From the NCBI RefSeq assembly GCF_036346615.1, contig NZ_CP107836.1, forward strand, positions 310,001 through 374,000: 64,000 nucleotides of DNA. The letters run 5' to 3'. The position numbers and the translations under genes are program-made. Source of the DNA: Streptomyces sp. NBC_00523. Lineage in GTDB: Bacteria > Actinomycetota > Actinomycetes > Streptomycetales > Streptomycetaceae. A model generated the notes under the pieces. The model ran no database searches and had not been told where the DNA came from. It saw only the letters and a program-made list of their open reading frames with translations. Positions 17,562 through 26,509 of the stretch are shown here, piece after piece. Every line of letters begins with the position of its first letter. Position 1 is the first letter of the stretch.

Positions 17562-19223
17562 GTGTCGCATCACACCTCGCCGTCGGCCACCGCGCCGCCG
17601 CCCTCCGACTCCGGCCCCGCCGCATCCTCCGGCGCCGGCCATCCCCGCGTCCGCGAACCCGTCGTGTTCGCCGTCCTCGCCGTGCTGTCCGTCGTCGGCG
17701 CCGTCATCGGCGCGGACCTGGTCGCCAAGCTCGGGATATCCGCCAACACCTCGGTCGTCGGCGCGCTGATCGCCATGCTCATCGGGCGCATCCCGCTCGC
17801 CGGACTGCGCTCGATGCGCTCCGTGCACCGGCAGAACCTCGCCCAGAGCGCGATCTCAGCCGCCACCTTCGCCTCCGCCAACGCGCTGCTCACCTCGATC
17901 GCGGTGCCGTACGTCTTCGGGCGCGAGGACCTGGTGTGGCCGATGCTGGCCGGTTCCTTCGTGGGCCTGCTCATCGACACCTGGGTGCTCTACCGCTCCT
18001 TCGGTTCCCGGCTGCTGCCCGCCGACGCGGCCTGGCCGCCCGGGCAGGCGGCCGCCGAGACGATCAAGGCGGGTGACAAGGGCGGCAAGCGGGCCCTGGT
18101 GCTCGGCGCGGGCACGCTCGTCGGGCTCGGCGGCACCCTGTTCAGCCTGCCGCTGTCCGCCGCCGGTGTCGCCTTCCTCGGCAACGTCTGGGCGCTGCTC
18201 ATGTTCGGTGTGGGGCTCGGTCTGCGCGAGTTCGGCCCCGATCTTTTCCACACCGACCTCGGCGCCGGCTACGTACCGCACGGCGTGATGGTCGGCGCGG
18301 GCGTCGTCGCCCTCGGCCAGGCGGTCGTGCTGCTGGTCCGCCGCCGCTCCGCGCAGCAGCCCGCTGCGGCAACCGTGGCGGGGCACGACGAGACGACTTC
18401 GTACACCGTGGACGAGAAGGGACTGCGCCGGTCGCTCGTACGCGGTTACGCCCTGTTCGTCGGCGGGGCCGTGCTGCTCGCCGTCCTCGGTGGGCTGATC
18501 GGTGACATGAGTCCGCTGGGGCTGCTCGGCTGGGTACTGTTCGCCGCGTTCGCGGCTCTGGTGCACGAGCTGATCGTCGGGCTCGCAGCGATGCAGTCCG
18601 GCTGGTTCCCGTCGTTCGCCGTCACCCTGATCTTCCTGGTCCTGGGGCTGCTCATCGGCATCCCGTCGGTGCCGCTCGCGCTGCTGGTCGGTTACGTGTC
18701 GGCGACCGGCCCCGCCTTCGCCGACATGGGCTACGACCTCAAGGCCGGCTGGCTGCTGCGCCGCGACCACCGGCCCTGGGACCCGTACGAGCGGGAGGGG
18801 CGCCGTGAGCAGTTCCGCGCCGCCCTCATCGGCTTCGCCGCGGCCCTCGTCGTGGTCGCCGTCCTGTGGCAGTCGTACTTCAGGCAGGGGCTGATCCCGC
18901 CCGTCGCCAAGGTCTACGCCGACACCGTCAAGAACGGCCTGGGCGAGCCCGGTGTGCTGCGCACCCTACTGCTGTGGGCCATCCCCGGCGCCGCCATCCA
19001 GCTGATCGGCGGCACCAGGCGGCAGATGGGCGTCATGCTCGCGACCGGCCTGCTGATCCTCACCCCGAACGCCTGCTGGATGGTCCTCGGCGCGCTCGCC
19101 GTGCGCGTCGGCTACCGCAAGTGGCGCGGCCCCGCCGCCGACGAGGAACTGAACCTGGTCGGCGCCGGCCTCATCGCGGGCAGCTCCCTGGGCGACTCCG
19201 CCCAGATCATCAAGGCGAGCTGA
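17562..19223 (+). CDS. OPT-family oligopeptide transporter
   Basis: 553 residues from a GTG at 17562 with AAGGGG 6 bases upstream; longer in-frame starts run into the IclR gene. About 13-15 transmembrane segments. The motifs WPPGQAAAETIKAGDKGGKR and FADMGYDLKAGWLLR are characteristic of OPT/YSL carriers, which import oligopeptides or metal chelates by proton symport. The order IclR, transporter, aminopeptidase, S33 peptidase argues for peptide import. The N-terminal 25 residues are Ser/Pro-rich and cytoplasmic. A metal-chelate substrate remains possible. Confidence 0.88.
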   Translation: MSHHTSPSATAPPPSDSGPAASSGAGHPRVREPVVFAVLAVLSVVGAVIGADLVAKLGISANTSVVGALIAMLIGRIPLAGLRSMRSVHRQNLAQSAISAATFASANALLTSIAVPYVFGREDLVWPMLAGSFVGLLIDTWVLYRSFGSRLLPADAAWPPGQAAAETIKAGDKGGKRALVLGAGTLVGLGGTLFSLPLSAAGVAFLGNVWALLMFGVGLGLREFGPDLFHTDLGAGYVPHGVMVGAGVVALGQAVVLLVRRRSAQQPAAATVAGHDETTSYTVDEKGLRRSLVRGYALFVGGAVLLAVLGGLIGDMSPLGLLGWVLFAAFAALVHELIVGLAAMQSGWFPSFAVTLIFLVLGLLIGIPSVPLALLVGYVSATGPAFADMGYDLKAGWLLRRDHRPWDPYEREGRREQFRAALIGFAAALVVVAVLWQSYFRQGLIPPVAKVYADTVKNGLGEPGVLRTLLLWAIPGAAIQLIGGTRRQMGVMLATGLLILTPNACWMVLGALAVRVGYRKWRGPAADEELNLVGAGLIAGSSLGDSAQIIKAS

Positions 19224-19278
19224 CCCCGCTCCCCCATTACCACCTTCGCTCACCCGCACCACCGCAAGGAGAAGATCC

Positions 19279-20346
19279 ATGGAGATGTTCAGCCGGCTCG
19301 AACCCCGGTCCGAGTACCTGAGCTACGAACTCGCCCTCGCCGCTCGCAAGCTCGTGGAGCAGGTGATGCTCGTCAAGCCCGGCGAGCACGTCGTCCTCAC
19401 CGGCGACACCAGCAGCGACCGCCGGGTCGTGGACGCCACCGCCCAGGCCGTCGCGGCGGCCGGGGCGCACCCCGTCGTCGTCTGGTACGAGACGATGCCC
19501 AGCTCCTCCATGGAGCCGCCGCGCCCCGTCGCCGGTGCGATAGCCGACGCCGACGTGTGGATCGAGTTCGCCGTCTCGTACGTGATGCACTCCGACGCGT
19601 TCCGCCGTGCGATGGCGAACGGCTGCCGCTACACCAACCTCACCGCCATGGACGTGCACATGCTCGTCGCGACGGTCGGCCGCCCCGACTTCGAGGGCGT
19701 CATCAAGCTCGGCAAGGCGCTGGTCCGCCTCCTGGAGCAGGCGGACGAGGTGCGCATCACCTCGGCCAACGGCACCGACATCACCGGCCGCAACGGCGAC
19801 CGCCCCATCAACCTGCGGGGCAAGCCCGCCGAGAATCCCGGCGAGACGGTCATGCTCTCCGGCCAGATCTCCTGGAACCCGCTGGAGGAGACCCAGGACG
19901 GCGTGCTCGTCTTCGACGGCGCCCTGTGGCCGCCGGACCAGCTCGGTCTGCTGCGCACCCCGGTCCGCTGCACCGTCGAGAAGGGCGTCGTCACGAAGAT
20001 CGACGGCGAGGGGCAGGACGCGGAGATCTTCCGCCGCTGGATGGAGTCCTGGGACGACCCGAACATGTTCCGCGTCGCCCACTGGTCCCTGGGCTTCAAC
20101 CCGGGTGTGCCGGCGCCGACCGGCCGCATCGTCGAGGACGAGCGCGTCTTCGGCTGCGTGGAGCTGGGCATCGGCACCAAGGGTGCCTGGATCGGCGGCG
20201 AACCGTGGGTCTCCGCCGCCCACACCGACGGCTCGGTCCTCGGCCCGTCGCTCTTCCTCGACGGCGAGTGCATCGAGAAGGACGGCGTGTACGTGCACCC
20301 CGAGCTGGTCGAGATCTGCCGCGAGCTGGGCGTCGCCGGCTACTGA
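19279..20346 (+). CDS. M29-like aminopeptidase / NicX-related metalloenzyme
   Basis: 355 residues, ATG with AAGGAG 9 bases upstream. The sequence fits the M29 peptidase/2,5-dihydroxypyridine dioxygenase (NicX) superfamily: DVWIEFAVSYVMHSDAFRRA in the N-terminal half, and the late ligand-bearing segments VAHWSLGFNPG and SAAHTDGSVLG, which supply His and Asp for the metal site. M29 peptidases remove N-terminal residues from peptides; NicX opens a pyridine ring. The neighbouring OPT transporter and S33 peptidase favour a peptidase. No export signal. Confidence 0.8.
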   Translation: MEMFSRLEPRSEYLSYELALAARKLVEQVMLVKPGEHVVLTGDTSSDRRVVDATAQAVAAAGAHPVVVWYETMPSSSMEPPRPVAGAIADADVWIEFAVSYVMHSDAFRRAMANGCRYTNLTAMDVHMLVATVGRPDFEGVIKLGKALVRLLEQADEVRITSANGTDITGRNGDRPINLRGKPAENPGETVMLSGQISWNPLEETQDGVLVFDGALWPPDQLGLLRTPVRCTVEKGVVTKIDGEGQDAEIFRRWMESWDDPNMFRVAHWSLGFNPGVPAPTGRIVEDERVFGCVELGIGTKGAWIGGEPWVSAAHTDGSVLGPSLFLDGECIEKDGVYVHPELVEICRELGVAGY

Positions 20347-20394
20347 CCGCCGCTCCCCCGCACGCCCCCGTACACCCCGCCCCAGGAGCCGGAC

Positions 20395-21669
20395 TTGACC
20401 GACGACCAGATCACGTACCGCCACAGCGGCCTCGTCTGCACCGATCACACCCTCGACGTACCACTCGACCACGCCCGCCCCGACGGGCCCGGCATCTCCG
20501 TCTTCGCACGGGAGGTCGTCGCCGAGGGCATGGAGGGCCGTGAGCTGCCGCGGCTGGTCTGGCTCCAGGGCGGGCCGGGCGGGCGCGCCGAACGTCCCAA
20601 CGCGGCGGGCGCCTGGCTGCGCCGCGCCCTGAAGGAGTTCCGCGTCGTCCTCCTGGACCAGCGCGGCACCGGCCGGTCCACCCCGGCGGACCGCACCACC
20701 CTGGCCGGCCGGGCCGACGCGGCGCGGTACCTCACGCATTTCCGGGCCGATTCGATCGTCCGCGACGCGGAGCTGCTGCGCCGCCGGCTGCAGGGCGACC
20801 GGCCCTGGACGGTCCTGGGGCAGAGCTTCGGCGGCTTCGCCACGCTCAGCTATCTCGGCCTCGCCCCCGAGGGCTTGGACCGGGCCCTGATCACCGGTGG
20901 TCTGCCCACTCTCACCGGGCACGCCGACGACGTGTACCGGGCGGCGTACCGGCGTACGCTCGCCGCCAACGCCCGCTACTTCGAGCGGTACCCCCATGAC
21001 CGTGCCCTGGCCGGGCGGGTCGCCGCCCATCTGGCCGACCGTGACGTCCGGATGCCGTCGGGCGAACGCCTGTCGGTACGACGGTTCCAGACGCTGGGGA
21101 TCACCTTCGGCACCGCGTCGGCCTTCGACTCCCTGCACTATCTGCTGGAGGGCGCCTTCGTACCCGGACGCGGCGGGCCGGTCCTCTCCGACACGTTCCT
21201 GCGGGGCGTCGACTCCGTCGTCTCGCTCGCGCCGCGTCCGCTGTACGCGGTCCTGCACGAGGCGATCTACGCGCAGGGCGGCCGTCCCACGGCATGGTCC
21301 GCCGACCGGGTCCGGACGGAGTTCCCCGAGTTCGACGCCTCCGCGGGCGGGCCGCTGCATTTCACGGGCGAGATGATGTACCCCTGGATGTTCGACGAGG
21401 ATCCGGCCCTCGTCCCGCTGAAGGCGGCCGCGGACGCGCTCGCCCACCGCACCGACTGGCCCGCCCTCTACGACCTCGACCGCCTCGCGGCCAACACGGT
21501 GCCGGTCGCCGCGGCGGTGTACCGCCAGGACATGTACGTCGACCACGACCACGCGCTGACCACGGCGTCCCGGGTGCGGGGCCTGCGTACCTGGGTCTCC
21601 GAGACCCATCTGCACGACGGGGTGAAGGCCGACCCGGCGGTCCTGGACCGCCTTCTGTCCCTGTCGTAG
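20395..21669 (+). CDS. Alpha/beta hydrolase, proline iminopeptidase-like (S33)
   Basis: 424 residues from a TTG at 20395; AGGAG ends 7 bases before it. WLQGGPGGR is the oxyanion-hole segment, DQRGTGRST follows, and LGQSFGGF holds nucleophile Ser144. The acid and His are in the C-terminal YVDHDHALT...ETHLHDGV region. S33 prolyl aminopeptidases release N-terminal proline. As last gene of the peptide operon it would finish degradation of proline-containing peptides that the upstream aminopeptidase cannot cut. Confidence 0.88.
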   Translation: MTDDQITYRHSGLVCTDHTLDVPLDHARPDGPGISVFAREVVAEGMEGRELPRLVWLQGGPGGRAERPNAAGAWLRRALKEFRVVLLDQRGTGRSTPADRTTLAGRADAARYLTHFRADSIVRDAELLRRRLQGDRPWTVLGQSFGGFATLSYLGLAPEGLDRALITGGLPTLTGHADDVYRAAYRRTLAANARYFERYPHDRALAGRVAAHLADRDVRMPSGERLSVRRFQTLGITFGTASAFDSLHYLLEGAFVPGRGGPVLSDTFLRGVDSVVSLAPRPLYAVLHEAIYAQGGRPTAWSADRVRTEFPEFDASAGGPLHFTGEMMYPWMFDEDPALVPLKAAADALAHRTDWPALYDLDRLAANTVPVAAAVYRQDMYVDHDHALTTASRVRGLRTWVSETHLHDGVKADPAVLDRLLSLS

Positions 21670-21688
21670 GGGAGCCGCCGGACGCGGA

Positions 21689-21720
21689 ACGAGCCCCCGA
21701 CTGCGAAGTCGAGGGCTCGT
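21689..21720 (+). terminator. Terminator of the peptide operon
   Basis: 14-bp stem with one mismatch (ACGAGCCCCCGACT against AGTCGAGGGCTCGT) and loop GCGA, 20 bases after the S33 stop. It also lies 28 bases past the end of the converging small gene, so it may serve both. Confidence 0.85.
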
Positions 21721-21747
21721 CCACGGCCAGGGACGCGAGGCGGCACG

Positions 21748-21915
21748 TCACCGCCTGCGGGACCAGCCACTGCCTATCCCCGCCACGTGGAGGGCCAGGG
21801 CCGTGAGCCCCAGCAGCATCACGTTGGTCGAGGAGAAGACATCGTTGGTGCTGATGTCCGCAGCGTTGATCAGGAAGGAAATGAAGAACAACACCGCAGC
21901 GACTATGCCGAGCAT
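21748..21915 (-). CDS. Small 55-residue membrane protein
   Basis: Short gene found by reading the minus strand: starts MLGIVAAVLFFISFLINAAD and ends GSGWSRRR. It has a strong AGGAG site 6 bases before the ATG. Two hydrophobic helices (about residues 3-18 and 32-48) surround a short polar loop (DISTNDVFSSTN), with a basic C-terminus. Small proteins of this layout are common in Streptomyces and have no known function. It lies 67 bases downstream of another 55-residue membrane protein on the same strand and is probably cotranscribed with it. Confidence 0.8.
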   Translation of the reverse strand: MLGIVAAVLFFISFLINAADISTNDVFSSTNVMLLGLTALALHVAGIGSGWSRRR

Positions 21916-21982
21916 GGCAAGCTCCTTTCGTGGAAGTGGAATTCCTCTTACGCCGTTGGAACGGAAACGGTCAGCAGGGAAT

Positions 21983-22150
21983 TCACCATCGGTACCAGCG
22001 GCCGCGCTTACCGTTGGCCGTCGGCCGGATCACGAATCCGAGAAGCCAGACCACCAGCACGATGACGGCGATCCACCACAGGGCCTTCAGCGCGAATCCG
22101 GCACCGAAGAGAAGCAGGGCGAGCAGCAGAACAAGAATGACAGGAACCAT
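21983..22150 (-). CDS. Small 55-residue hydrophobic protein
   Basis: Starts MVPVILVLLLALLLFGAGFA, ends GKRGRWYRW. GGAGG lies 9 bases before the ATG at 22150. The protein is one or two strongly hydrophobic helices (residues 2-40) with a basic, aromatic tail. It matches a conserved Streptomyces 'hydrophobic protein' type that I recognise by its sequence pattern, function unknown; such genes are often stress-induced. Upstream the sequence becomes unusually A+T-rich (CATAAATTTTATG, 22211-22223), a plausible promoter region. Confidence 0.82.
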   Translation of the reverse strand: MVPVILVLLLALLLFGAGFALKALWWIAVIVLVVWLLGFVIRPTANGKRGRWYRW

Positions 22151-22256
22151 GATTATCAACCTCCGAGACGTCCTGTGCCCCGGAGATTCGACTTCACTCG
22201 CCTGAGCTTACATAAATTTTATGGGCGATTTGATCGCTCGATGGCGGGCATCCGGG

Positions 22257-22760
22257 TCACCCGTGATACGTGATGTAGCCGTTGCCGTCGCGGTCGTTGG
22301 CCTTCTTGGTGTAGGCGTGGACGTCCGCGCGGGCGCCGGAGGGCTTGTAGAGGTAGATCGTGTCCTTGTCGTTGTTCCAGATGAAGTTGCAGTTCTGGCG
22401 GTAGACGACGTTCCTGGCGTCGGAGTCGGTGCCCCGGTTGCCGCGGAGCTTCACGTAGTCGCCGGGCTGCAGCGTGTGGGACTTCGTGAAGGTGAACTTG
22501 TTCCCGGTGGCGTCCTTGACGACGTAGCCCTTGAGGTTGACCGTCGTGGTCCGCGAGTAGTTCTTGATCGTCAGGTACTCGCTCGCCGCGTTGCCGCCCG
22601 AGCACTTGTTGGAGTCGCGCCCCGGTGCGTCGTACTGGACGCCCTTGATCTTCAGGACCGAGGAGTACTCGGCGGCCTGGGCAGGAGTGCCGGCGACAAG
22701 GCCGAGCGAGACGACCGAGGCCATGGTTGCGGCGGTGGTCAGGGCATGACGGGTGCGCAT
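22257..22760 (-). CDS. Secreted lamin-tail-domain protein
   Basis: 167 residues from the ATG at 22760, with a GGGGG site upstream. Residues 1-29 are a Sec signal peptide ending PAQAA. The mature part is one lamin tail domain, an Ig-like beta fold: SEYLTIKNYSRTTTVNLKGY, GYVVKDATG, HTLQPGDYVKLRG and a closing NNDKDTIYLYK. In bacteria this domain occurs on secreted or surface proteins and may bind polymers or DNA. Two cysteines (in SNKCSGG and RQNCNF) may form a disulphide. It is transcribed away from the sigma-factor remnant, and no link is evident. Confidence 0.88.
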   Translation of the reverse strand: MRTRHALTTAATMASVVSLGLVAGTPAQAAEYSSVLKIKGVQYDAPGRDSNKCSGGNAASEYLTIKNYSRTTTVNLKGYVVKDATGNKFTFTKSHTLQPGDYVKLRGNRGTDSDARNVVYRQNCNFIWNNDKDTIYLYKPSGARADVHAYTKKANDRDGNGYITYHG

Positions 22761-22868
22761 GGCGGTTCCCCCTTGGTGGTGCGGATGGAGCGCCCCAGAG
22801 CCTACCGATAATGTGACCATACGGTGAACGGAACCAGGAGATTGTGCGGACACCGGCATCATGGGGGC

Positions 22869-23763
22869 GTGGATTTCGAGCCGTTCCGGGGCGAGTTGAT
22901 GGCGTACTGCTACCGCATGCCGGGCTCGTTCCACGAGGCCGAGGACCTGGTGCAGGAGACGTTGCTGCGGGCGTGGAAGGCCCGGGAGCGGTACGACCCG
23001 GGGCACGCGTCGGTGCGGACCTGGCTGTACCGGATCGCGACCAATGTGTGCCTGACCGCCCTGGAGGGGCGCGGGCGCCGTCCGCTGCCGTCCGGCGTCG
23101 GACGTTCCGTGGCTGGAGCCGTTCCCCGACGCGCGGTTCGACGTGGAGGCGCGGGCCGATCTGCGGCTGGCCTGGGTGGCGGCGGTGCAGGTGCTGCCGG
23201 CCCGGCAGCGGGCGGTGCTGGTGCTGCGCGAGGTGCTGGCGTTCACCGCCGCCGAGGTCGCCGAGCAGCTGGGGACGACGGTCGCGGCGGTCAACAGCGC
23301 ACTGCAGCGGGCCCGTGCCGCGCTCGCCGATGTGGCCGACGCCGGTGCGGTCGCCGAGCCGGACGATCCCGGGGTGCGGGCGGTCGTCCAGCGGTACGTG
23401 CGGGCGTTCGAGGCGGCGGACGTGCCCGCGCTGGTTCGCCTGCTGGCCGAGGACGCCGTGCTGGAGATGCCGCCGGTGCCGCTGTGGTACCGGGGCAGCG
23501 GGGACTACGGCCGGTTCATGGAGCGGGTTTTCGCGATGCGCGGCACCGGCTGGGCCGTGCGGGAGCTCACCGCCAACGGGCAGCCCGCGCTCGCCGCGTA
23601 CGCGCCGGAGCCCGGGGGTGGGCACCGGCTGCACACCTTGCAGGTCTTCGCCGTCATCGACGGCCAAGTCGCGCACAACGTGGTCTTCGCCGATCCGCGC
23701 GTCTTCGACGCCTTCGGCCTGCCGCGCGAGATTTCCGCGAAGAATCTCCACCGGGAGCGATGA
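22869..23763 (+). pseudogene. ECF sigma factor with SnoaL-like C-terminal domain, broken by an internal deletion/frameshift
   Basis: The first part (GTG 22869) encodes sigma region 2 ([49 protein letters not shown]) and stops making sense after RRPLPSGVG near 23095. Another frame then gives [14 protein letters not shown], sigma region 4 ([20 protein letters not shown]) and a ~120-residue SnoaL-like domain ending NLHRER. In intact ECF factors of this SigG/TIGR02960-like type the linker is longer, so bases are missing as well as the frame being lost. SnoaL tails regulate activity in cis; no anti-sigma gene is adjacent. A GTG at 22844 with a good AGGAG site opens the wrong frame. Probably non-functional unless the sequence is in error. 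Confidence 0.75.
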
Positions 23764-23820
23764 GTCGGGGCGGGGCCGCCGGTAGATACCGGTGAACACC
23801 GAACCGAGAGGAGTCTCATC

Positions 23821-24384
23821 GTGAGCGTCGTCGTCATCGAGTTCATCACGTTGGACGGAGTCGTGACCGACCCGGACGGGTCCCAGGCCACGCCGTTGGG
23901 CGGCTGGGCGCTCCGGTACGGCCCGGAGGCGGTCGCCGGGGACAAGTTCCGGCTCGGCCGCACCATGGACGCCGGGATGCTGCTGCTCGGGCGCGCCACC
24001 TGGGAGCTGTTCTCGCGGATCTGGCCGGGCCGCGACGACCCGTTCGCCGCACGGATGAACGCCGTCCCCAAGCTGGTCGCCTCCCGCTCCCTGGCCCCCG
24101 GCGACATGTCCGTCTGGACGAACTCGCGCCTCCTCGACGGCGATCCGGCCGAGGCCGTCAAGCGCGAGCAGCGGGACGTGGTCGTCGCCGGGAGCCTGAG
24201 CGTCGTGCGGCAGCTGATGGCCGCGGACCTGGTGGACGAGTACCGGCTGCTGACCTTCCCCACCGTCCTGGGCACCGGGCGGACGCTGTTCCCGGCGGAC
24301 GGGCCTCACGCCGACCTGGAGTGCCTGGGCAGTGAGCGGGCCGGTGCCGCCGTTCTGACCCGCCACCGCAGGGCCGGCCGCTGA
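23821..24384 (+). CDS. Dihydrofolate reductase-like (RibD C-terminal fold) protein
   Basis: 187 residues from a GTG with AGGAG 8 bases upstream. MLLLGRATWELFSRIWPG and VVAGSLSVVRQLMAADLVDEYRL (two separate motifs) are the NADPH-binding features of the RibD-C/DHFR-like family, and VLGTGRTLFP closes the fold. These small oxidoreductases are numerous in Streptomyces; substrates are unknown and true DHFR activity is unlikely. It is 58 bases after the sigma-factor remnant, and such pairs are common, so the sigma factor may once have been cotranscribed. Confidence 0.88.
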   Translation: MSVVVIEFITLDGVVTDPDGSQATPLGGWALRYGPEAVAGDKFRLGRTMDAGMLLLGRATWELFSRIWPGRDDPFAARMNAVPKLVASRSLAPGDMSVWTNSRLLDGDPAEAVKREQRDVVVAGSLSVVRQLMAADLVDEYRLLTFPTVLGTGRTLFPADGPHADLECLGSERAGAAVLTRHRRAGR

Positions 24385-24407
24385 CCGACCGGGGCGGGGG
24401 GGGCGGA

Positions 24408-25697
24408 TCAGGTGGGTCCGGCCGTCCCCAGGCAGCTCAGCGCTTCGCGGAAGTCATCGAGGGCGGGCCCGTACTGGAAGGCGGAGGTGCGGTACGTCGA
24501 CCGGTCGATCAGGGCCCTGGCCAGTTCCCGCGTTCCGGCGGCCGGGGCGTGTTCGGCCAGTCGTCGGGCCAGCCCCACTCCCTCGTCGAACAGGTGGCGC
24601 ACATCCTCCGCGTACCGGCAACGGTGCGATTCCCCGTGGACGGCGGAGCGGATGGTGAGGACGCGATGCAGGCCGACCAGGTCGGCGAGGTGCCGGTCCG
24701 GATCCTCGGCGGCCAGTGGAGCGAGAGCGTCCACCTCCTCGCGCAGGGCGTGACGGCTGTCGAAGTAGCGCTCCCTGACATCGGGCGACCATTGCAGGTT
24801 CGCCGCGCCCGAGGGCGGACGCGGTCCTCGGGGTGCGGGCCGGTCGCCCTCAGCGCCGGGGAGGGACAGCAACACGGCCCAGAACGACCTCTGATAGCCG
24901 CTCCATGTCTTTCGCTCCCCGGTGTCGGCCAGCTCCGTCAGCAGGGCGAGTGCCTCCTGCCGGGCGAGGCCCGCCTGCTCGCCCCGGCCATGGGTGTCGA
25001 GCATCTGCGCGTATCCGATGAGCGAGTAGAGGTAACAGGCCATCGCTCCCCGGTCGTTCGCGACTTCCTCCCGTTCCATGCGTACGAGTGTCTCGAACAC
25101 GGCGAGCGCTTCGCCGGACCGGCCCGCGTCGTGGAGAACGGCGATCCACTCCAGGAGTGACCAGGCGTGGGACCCGCTGTTCAGCGTCTCGGGCCGGTCC
25201 GCCATGAGCAACTCGGTCAGGGCATCGGCGGCTTCGTCGTACCGGCCTTCCTCGGCAAGACCGCGGGCCCACACTTCCAGCCCCCTGACCACGGGGTTTC
25301 CACTCACTGCCGCCTGTGCACGGCCAACGGCGACCATCTCGGCGCGCAGGGCGAGTCCTTCCTCGCGTCGGCCCTGGCTGTACAGCACTCTCTGGCACGT
25401 ATCGAGAGCGTCGTACAGAACATCGGCACGGGTGGGTTCGCCCGGGTCGATGGACCGTGCCACGGCGACCGCCTCCTCGCACAGCGCGAGGCGGTCCGGA
25501 CGCGTGTGGCGGTGGGCGTTCTCGAAGCCCAGGGCCTGCAGTGCCTTGGCCAGGCGCGGCAGGTAGGAGGCGGGGCTGACCTGAGCGAGCACCCGGTAGG
25601 CGTCGACTTCCTCGCGCGGTGCGCGGCGCCCCGAGGCGAGCAGCACATTCCGCGCTCGCACGATGTCGTCCTGATCGACTTTCCGCGAGTGATTCAT
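24408..25697 (-). CDS. Tetratricopeptide-like helical repeat protein
   Basis: 429 residues, ATG at 25697. Repeated ~34-residue helix pairs with TPR-like spacing, for example RREEGLALRAEMVAVGRAQ, EGRYDEAADALTELLMADR and AGRSGEALAVFETLVRMERE. A Pro-rich linker (PAPRGPRPPSG, about residue 285) divides it from a second helical block. No enzymatic, membrane or DNA-binding motif. TPR proteins mediate protein contacts; the partner is unknown. It converges on the DHFR-like gene with a 23-base gap. Confidence 0.75.
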   Translation of the reverse strand: MNHSRKVDQDDIVRARNVLLASGRRAPREEVDAYRVLAQVSPASYLPRLAKALQALGFENAHRHTRPDRLALCEEAVAVARSIDPGEPTRADVLYDALDTCQRVLYSQGRREEGLALRAEMVAVGRAQAAVSGNPVVRGLEVWARGLAEEGRYDEAADALTELLMADRPETLNSGSHAWSLLEWIAVLHDAGRSGEALAVFETLVRMEREEVANDRGAMACYLYSLIGYAQMLDTHGRGEQAGLARQEALALLTELADTGERKTWSGYQRSFWAVLLSLPGAEGDRPAPRGPRPPSGAANLQWSPDVRERYFDSRHALREEVDALAPLAAEDPDRHLADLVGLHRVLTIRSAVHGESHRCRYAEDVRHLFDEGVGLARRLAEHAPAAGTRELARALIDRSTYRTSAFQYGPALDDFREALSCLGTAGPT

Positions 25698-25806
25698 GGC
25701 GGAGATTCTGGGCGCTCCCGGAGGGGCCCAACAAGGCTTGCCCGCTGTGCCGTTGCTCCTACGAAAATGCCCTCTGACCTGTCATGATGGATGTGACACC
25801 ACTTCT

Positions 25807-25845
25807 CGGGCCGGGCGCCCCTTCAGCGACGGGACGCCCGGCCCG
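25807..25845 (-). terminator. Terminator of the lipoprotein gene
   Basis: 15-bp G+C-rich stem with one mismatch (CGGGCCGGGCGCCCC and its partner) and a 9-base loop, ending 19 bases beyond the lipoprotein stop. Confidence 0.8.
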
Positions 25846-25864
25846 CGGTCGTGGGAGCGGGTGG

Positions 25865-26509
25865 TCAGTTGCTCCAGATGACCGGGCTGTCCCTGTACGC
25901 GTCACCCTCCTCGAACGACGCGACCGCGATGGGGTCGGTCTTCGTGGCGCTGAGGGAGCAGGTCTCGTACGAGGCGCCCTTCGTGGTGAAGTCGCGGGGG
26001 GCCGTCTCGCTGTCACACTTGCCCGGGAGGTCGCCGATCAGGATGACGCCCGTGGGAGCGCCGCCCGCCAGATTGCCGCGCAGCCTCAGCGACGAGTAGG
26101 AGAGGTCCGTGCCGCCGACGTTCTCCACCTTCATGCGGATGTAGTAGGGCGTCATGCCCTTCGCCTTGTCGCCGAAGGGGGCCATGTCGGCCTCGGTGCC
26201 CTTCTCGATCGCCGTGACCGTGATGGCGACCGTGCCCTCCTTTGACGTCCCGTACTTGAACGGCACGACCGCCCGGTCACCGACCTTGAACTTCGTGCCG
26301 GGTGCGGCGACGTCACCACTGGGCTTGGAGCCGGCGTCGTCGCTGGGGTCCGCCGACGGGCTCTCGCTGCTCGGGGCGGGCGAGGCCGGGGCGGAGGCCG
26401 AGGGCGATTCCGGCATCGCTGCCGGGTCCTCGTCATCGTTGCAGGCCGTGAGCCCGAGACTCAGGGTGGTGAGGGCAACTGCGGTGACGATGCGTCCCTT
26501 ACGTATCAT
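25865..26509 (-). CDS. Secreted lipoprotein with a DUF4352-like beta domain
   Basis: 214 residues. Signal peptide MIRKGRIVTAVALTTLSLG ends in the lipobox LTAC. A 45-residue Ser/Pro/Ala/Asp-rich linker (PESPSASAPASPAPSSESPS) follows. The C-terminal ~140 residues look like an immunoglobulin-like 'telomeric repeat-binding factor 2'/DUF4352-type fold: KVGDRAVVPF, GTVAITVTAIEKG, YYIRMKVENVGGTDL. Proteins like this sit on the outer face of the membrane, function unknown. Two Cys (PGKCDSE and YETCSLS) may pair. Confidence 0.85.
   Translation of the reverse strand: MIRKGRIVTAVALTTLSLGLTACNDDEDPAAMPESPSASAPASPAPSSESPSADPSDDAGSKPSGDVAAPGTKFKVGDRAVVPFKYGTSKEGTVAITVTAIEKGTEADMAPFGDKAKGMTPYYIRMKVENVGGTDLSYSSLRLRGNLAGGAPTGVILIGDLPGKCDSETAPRDFTTKGASYETCSLSATKTDPIAVASFEEGDAYRDSPVIWSN

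Noticed and set aside
22844..23785. A 313-residue frame with a good AGGAG site over the sigma factor
   Set aside because: The translation is Arg/Pro-rich and lacks any sigma motif, whereas the two other frames contain regions 2 and 4.
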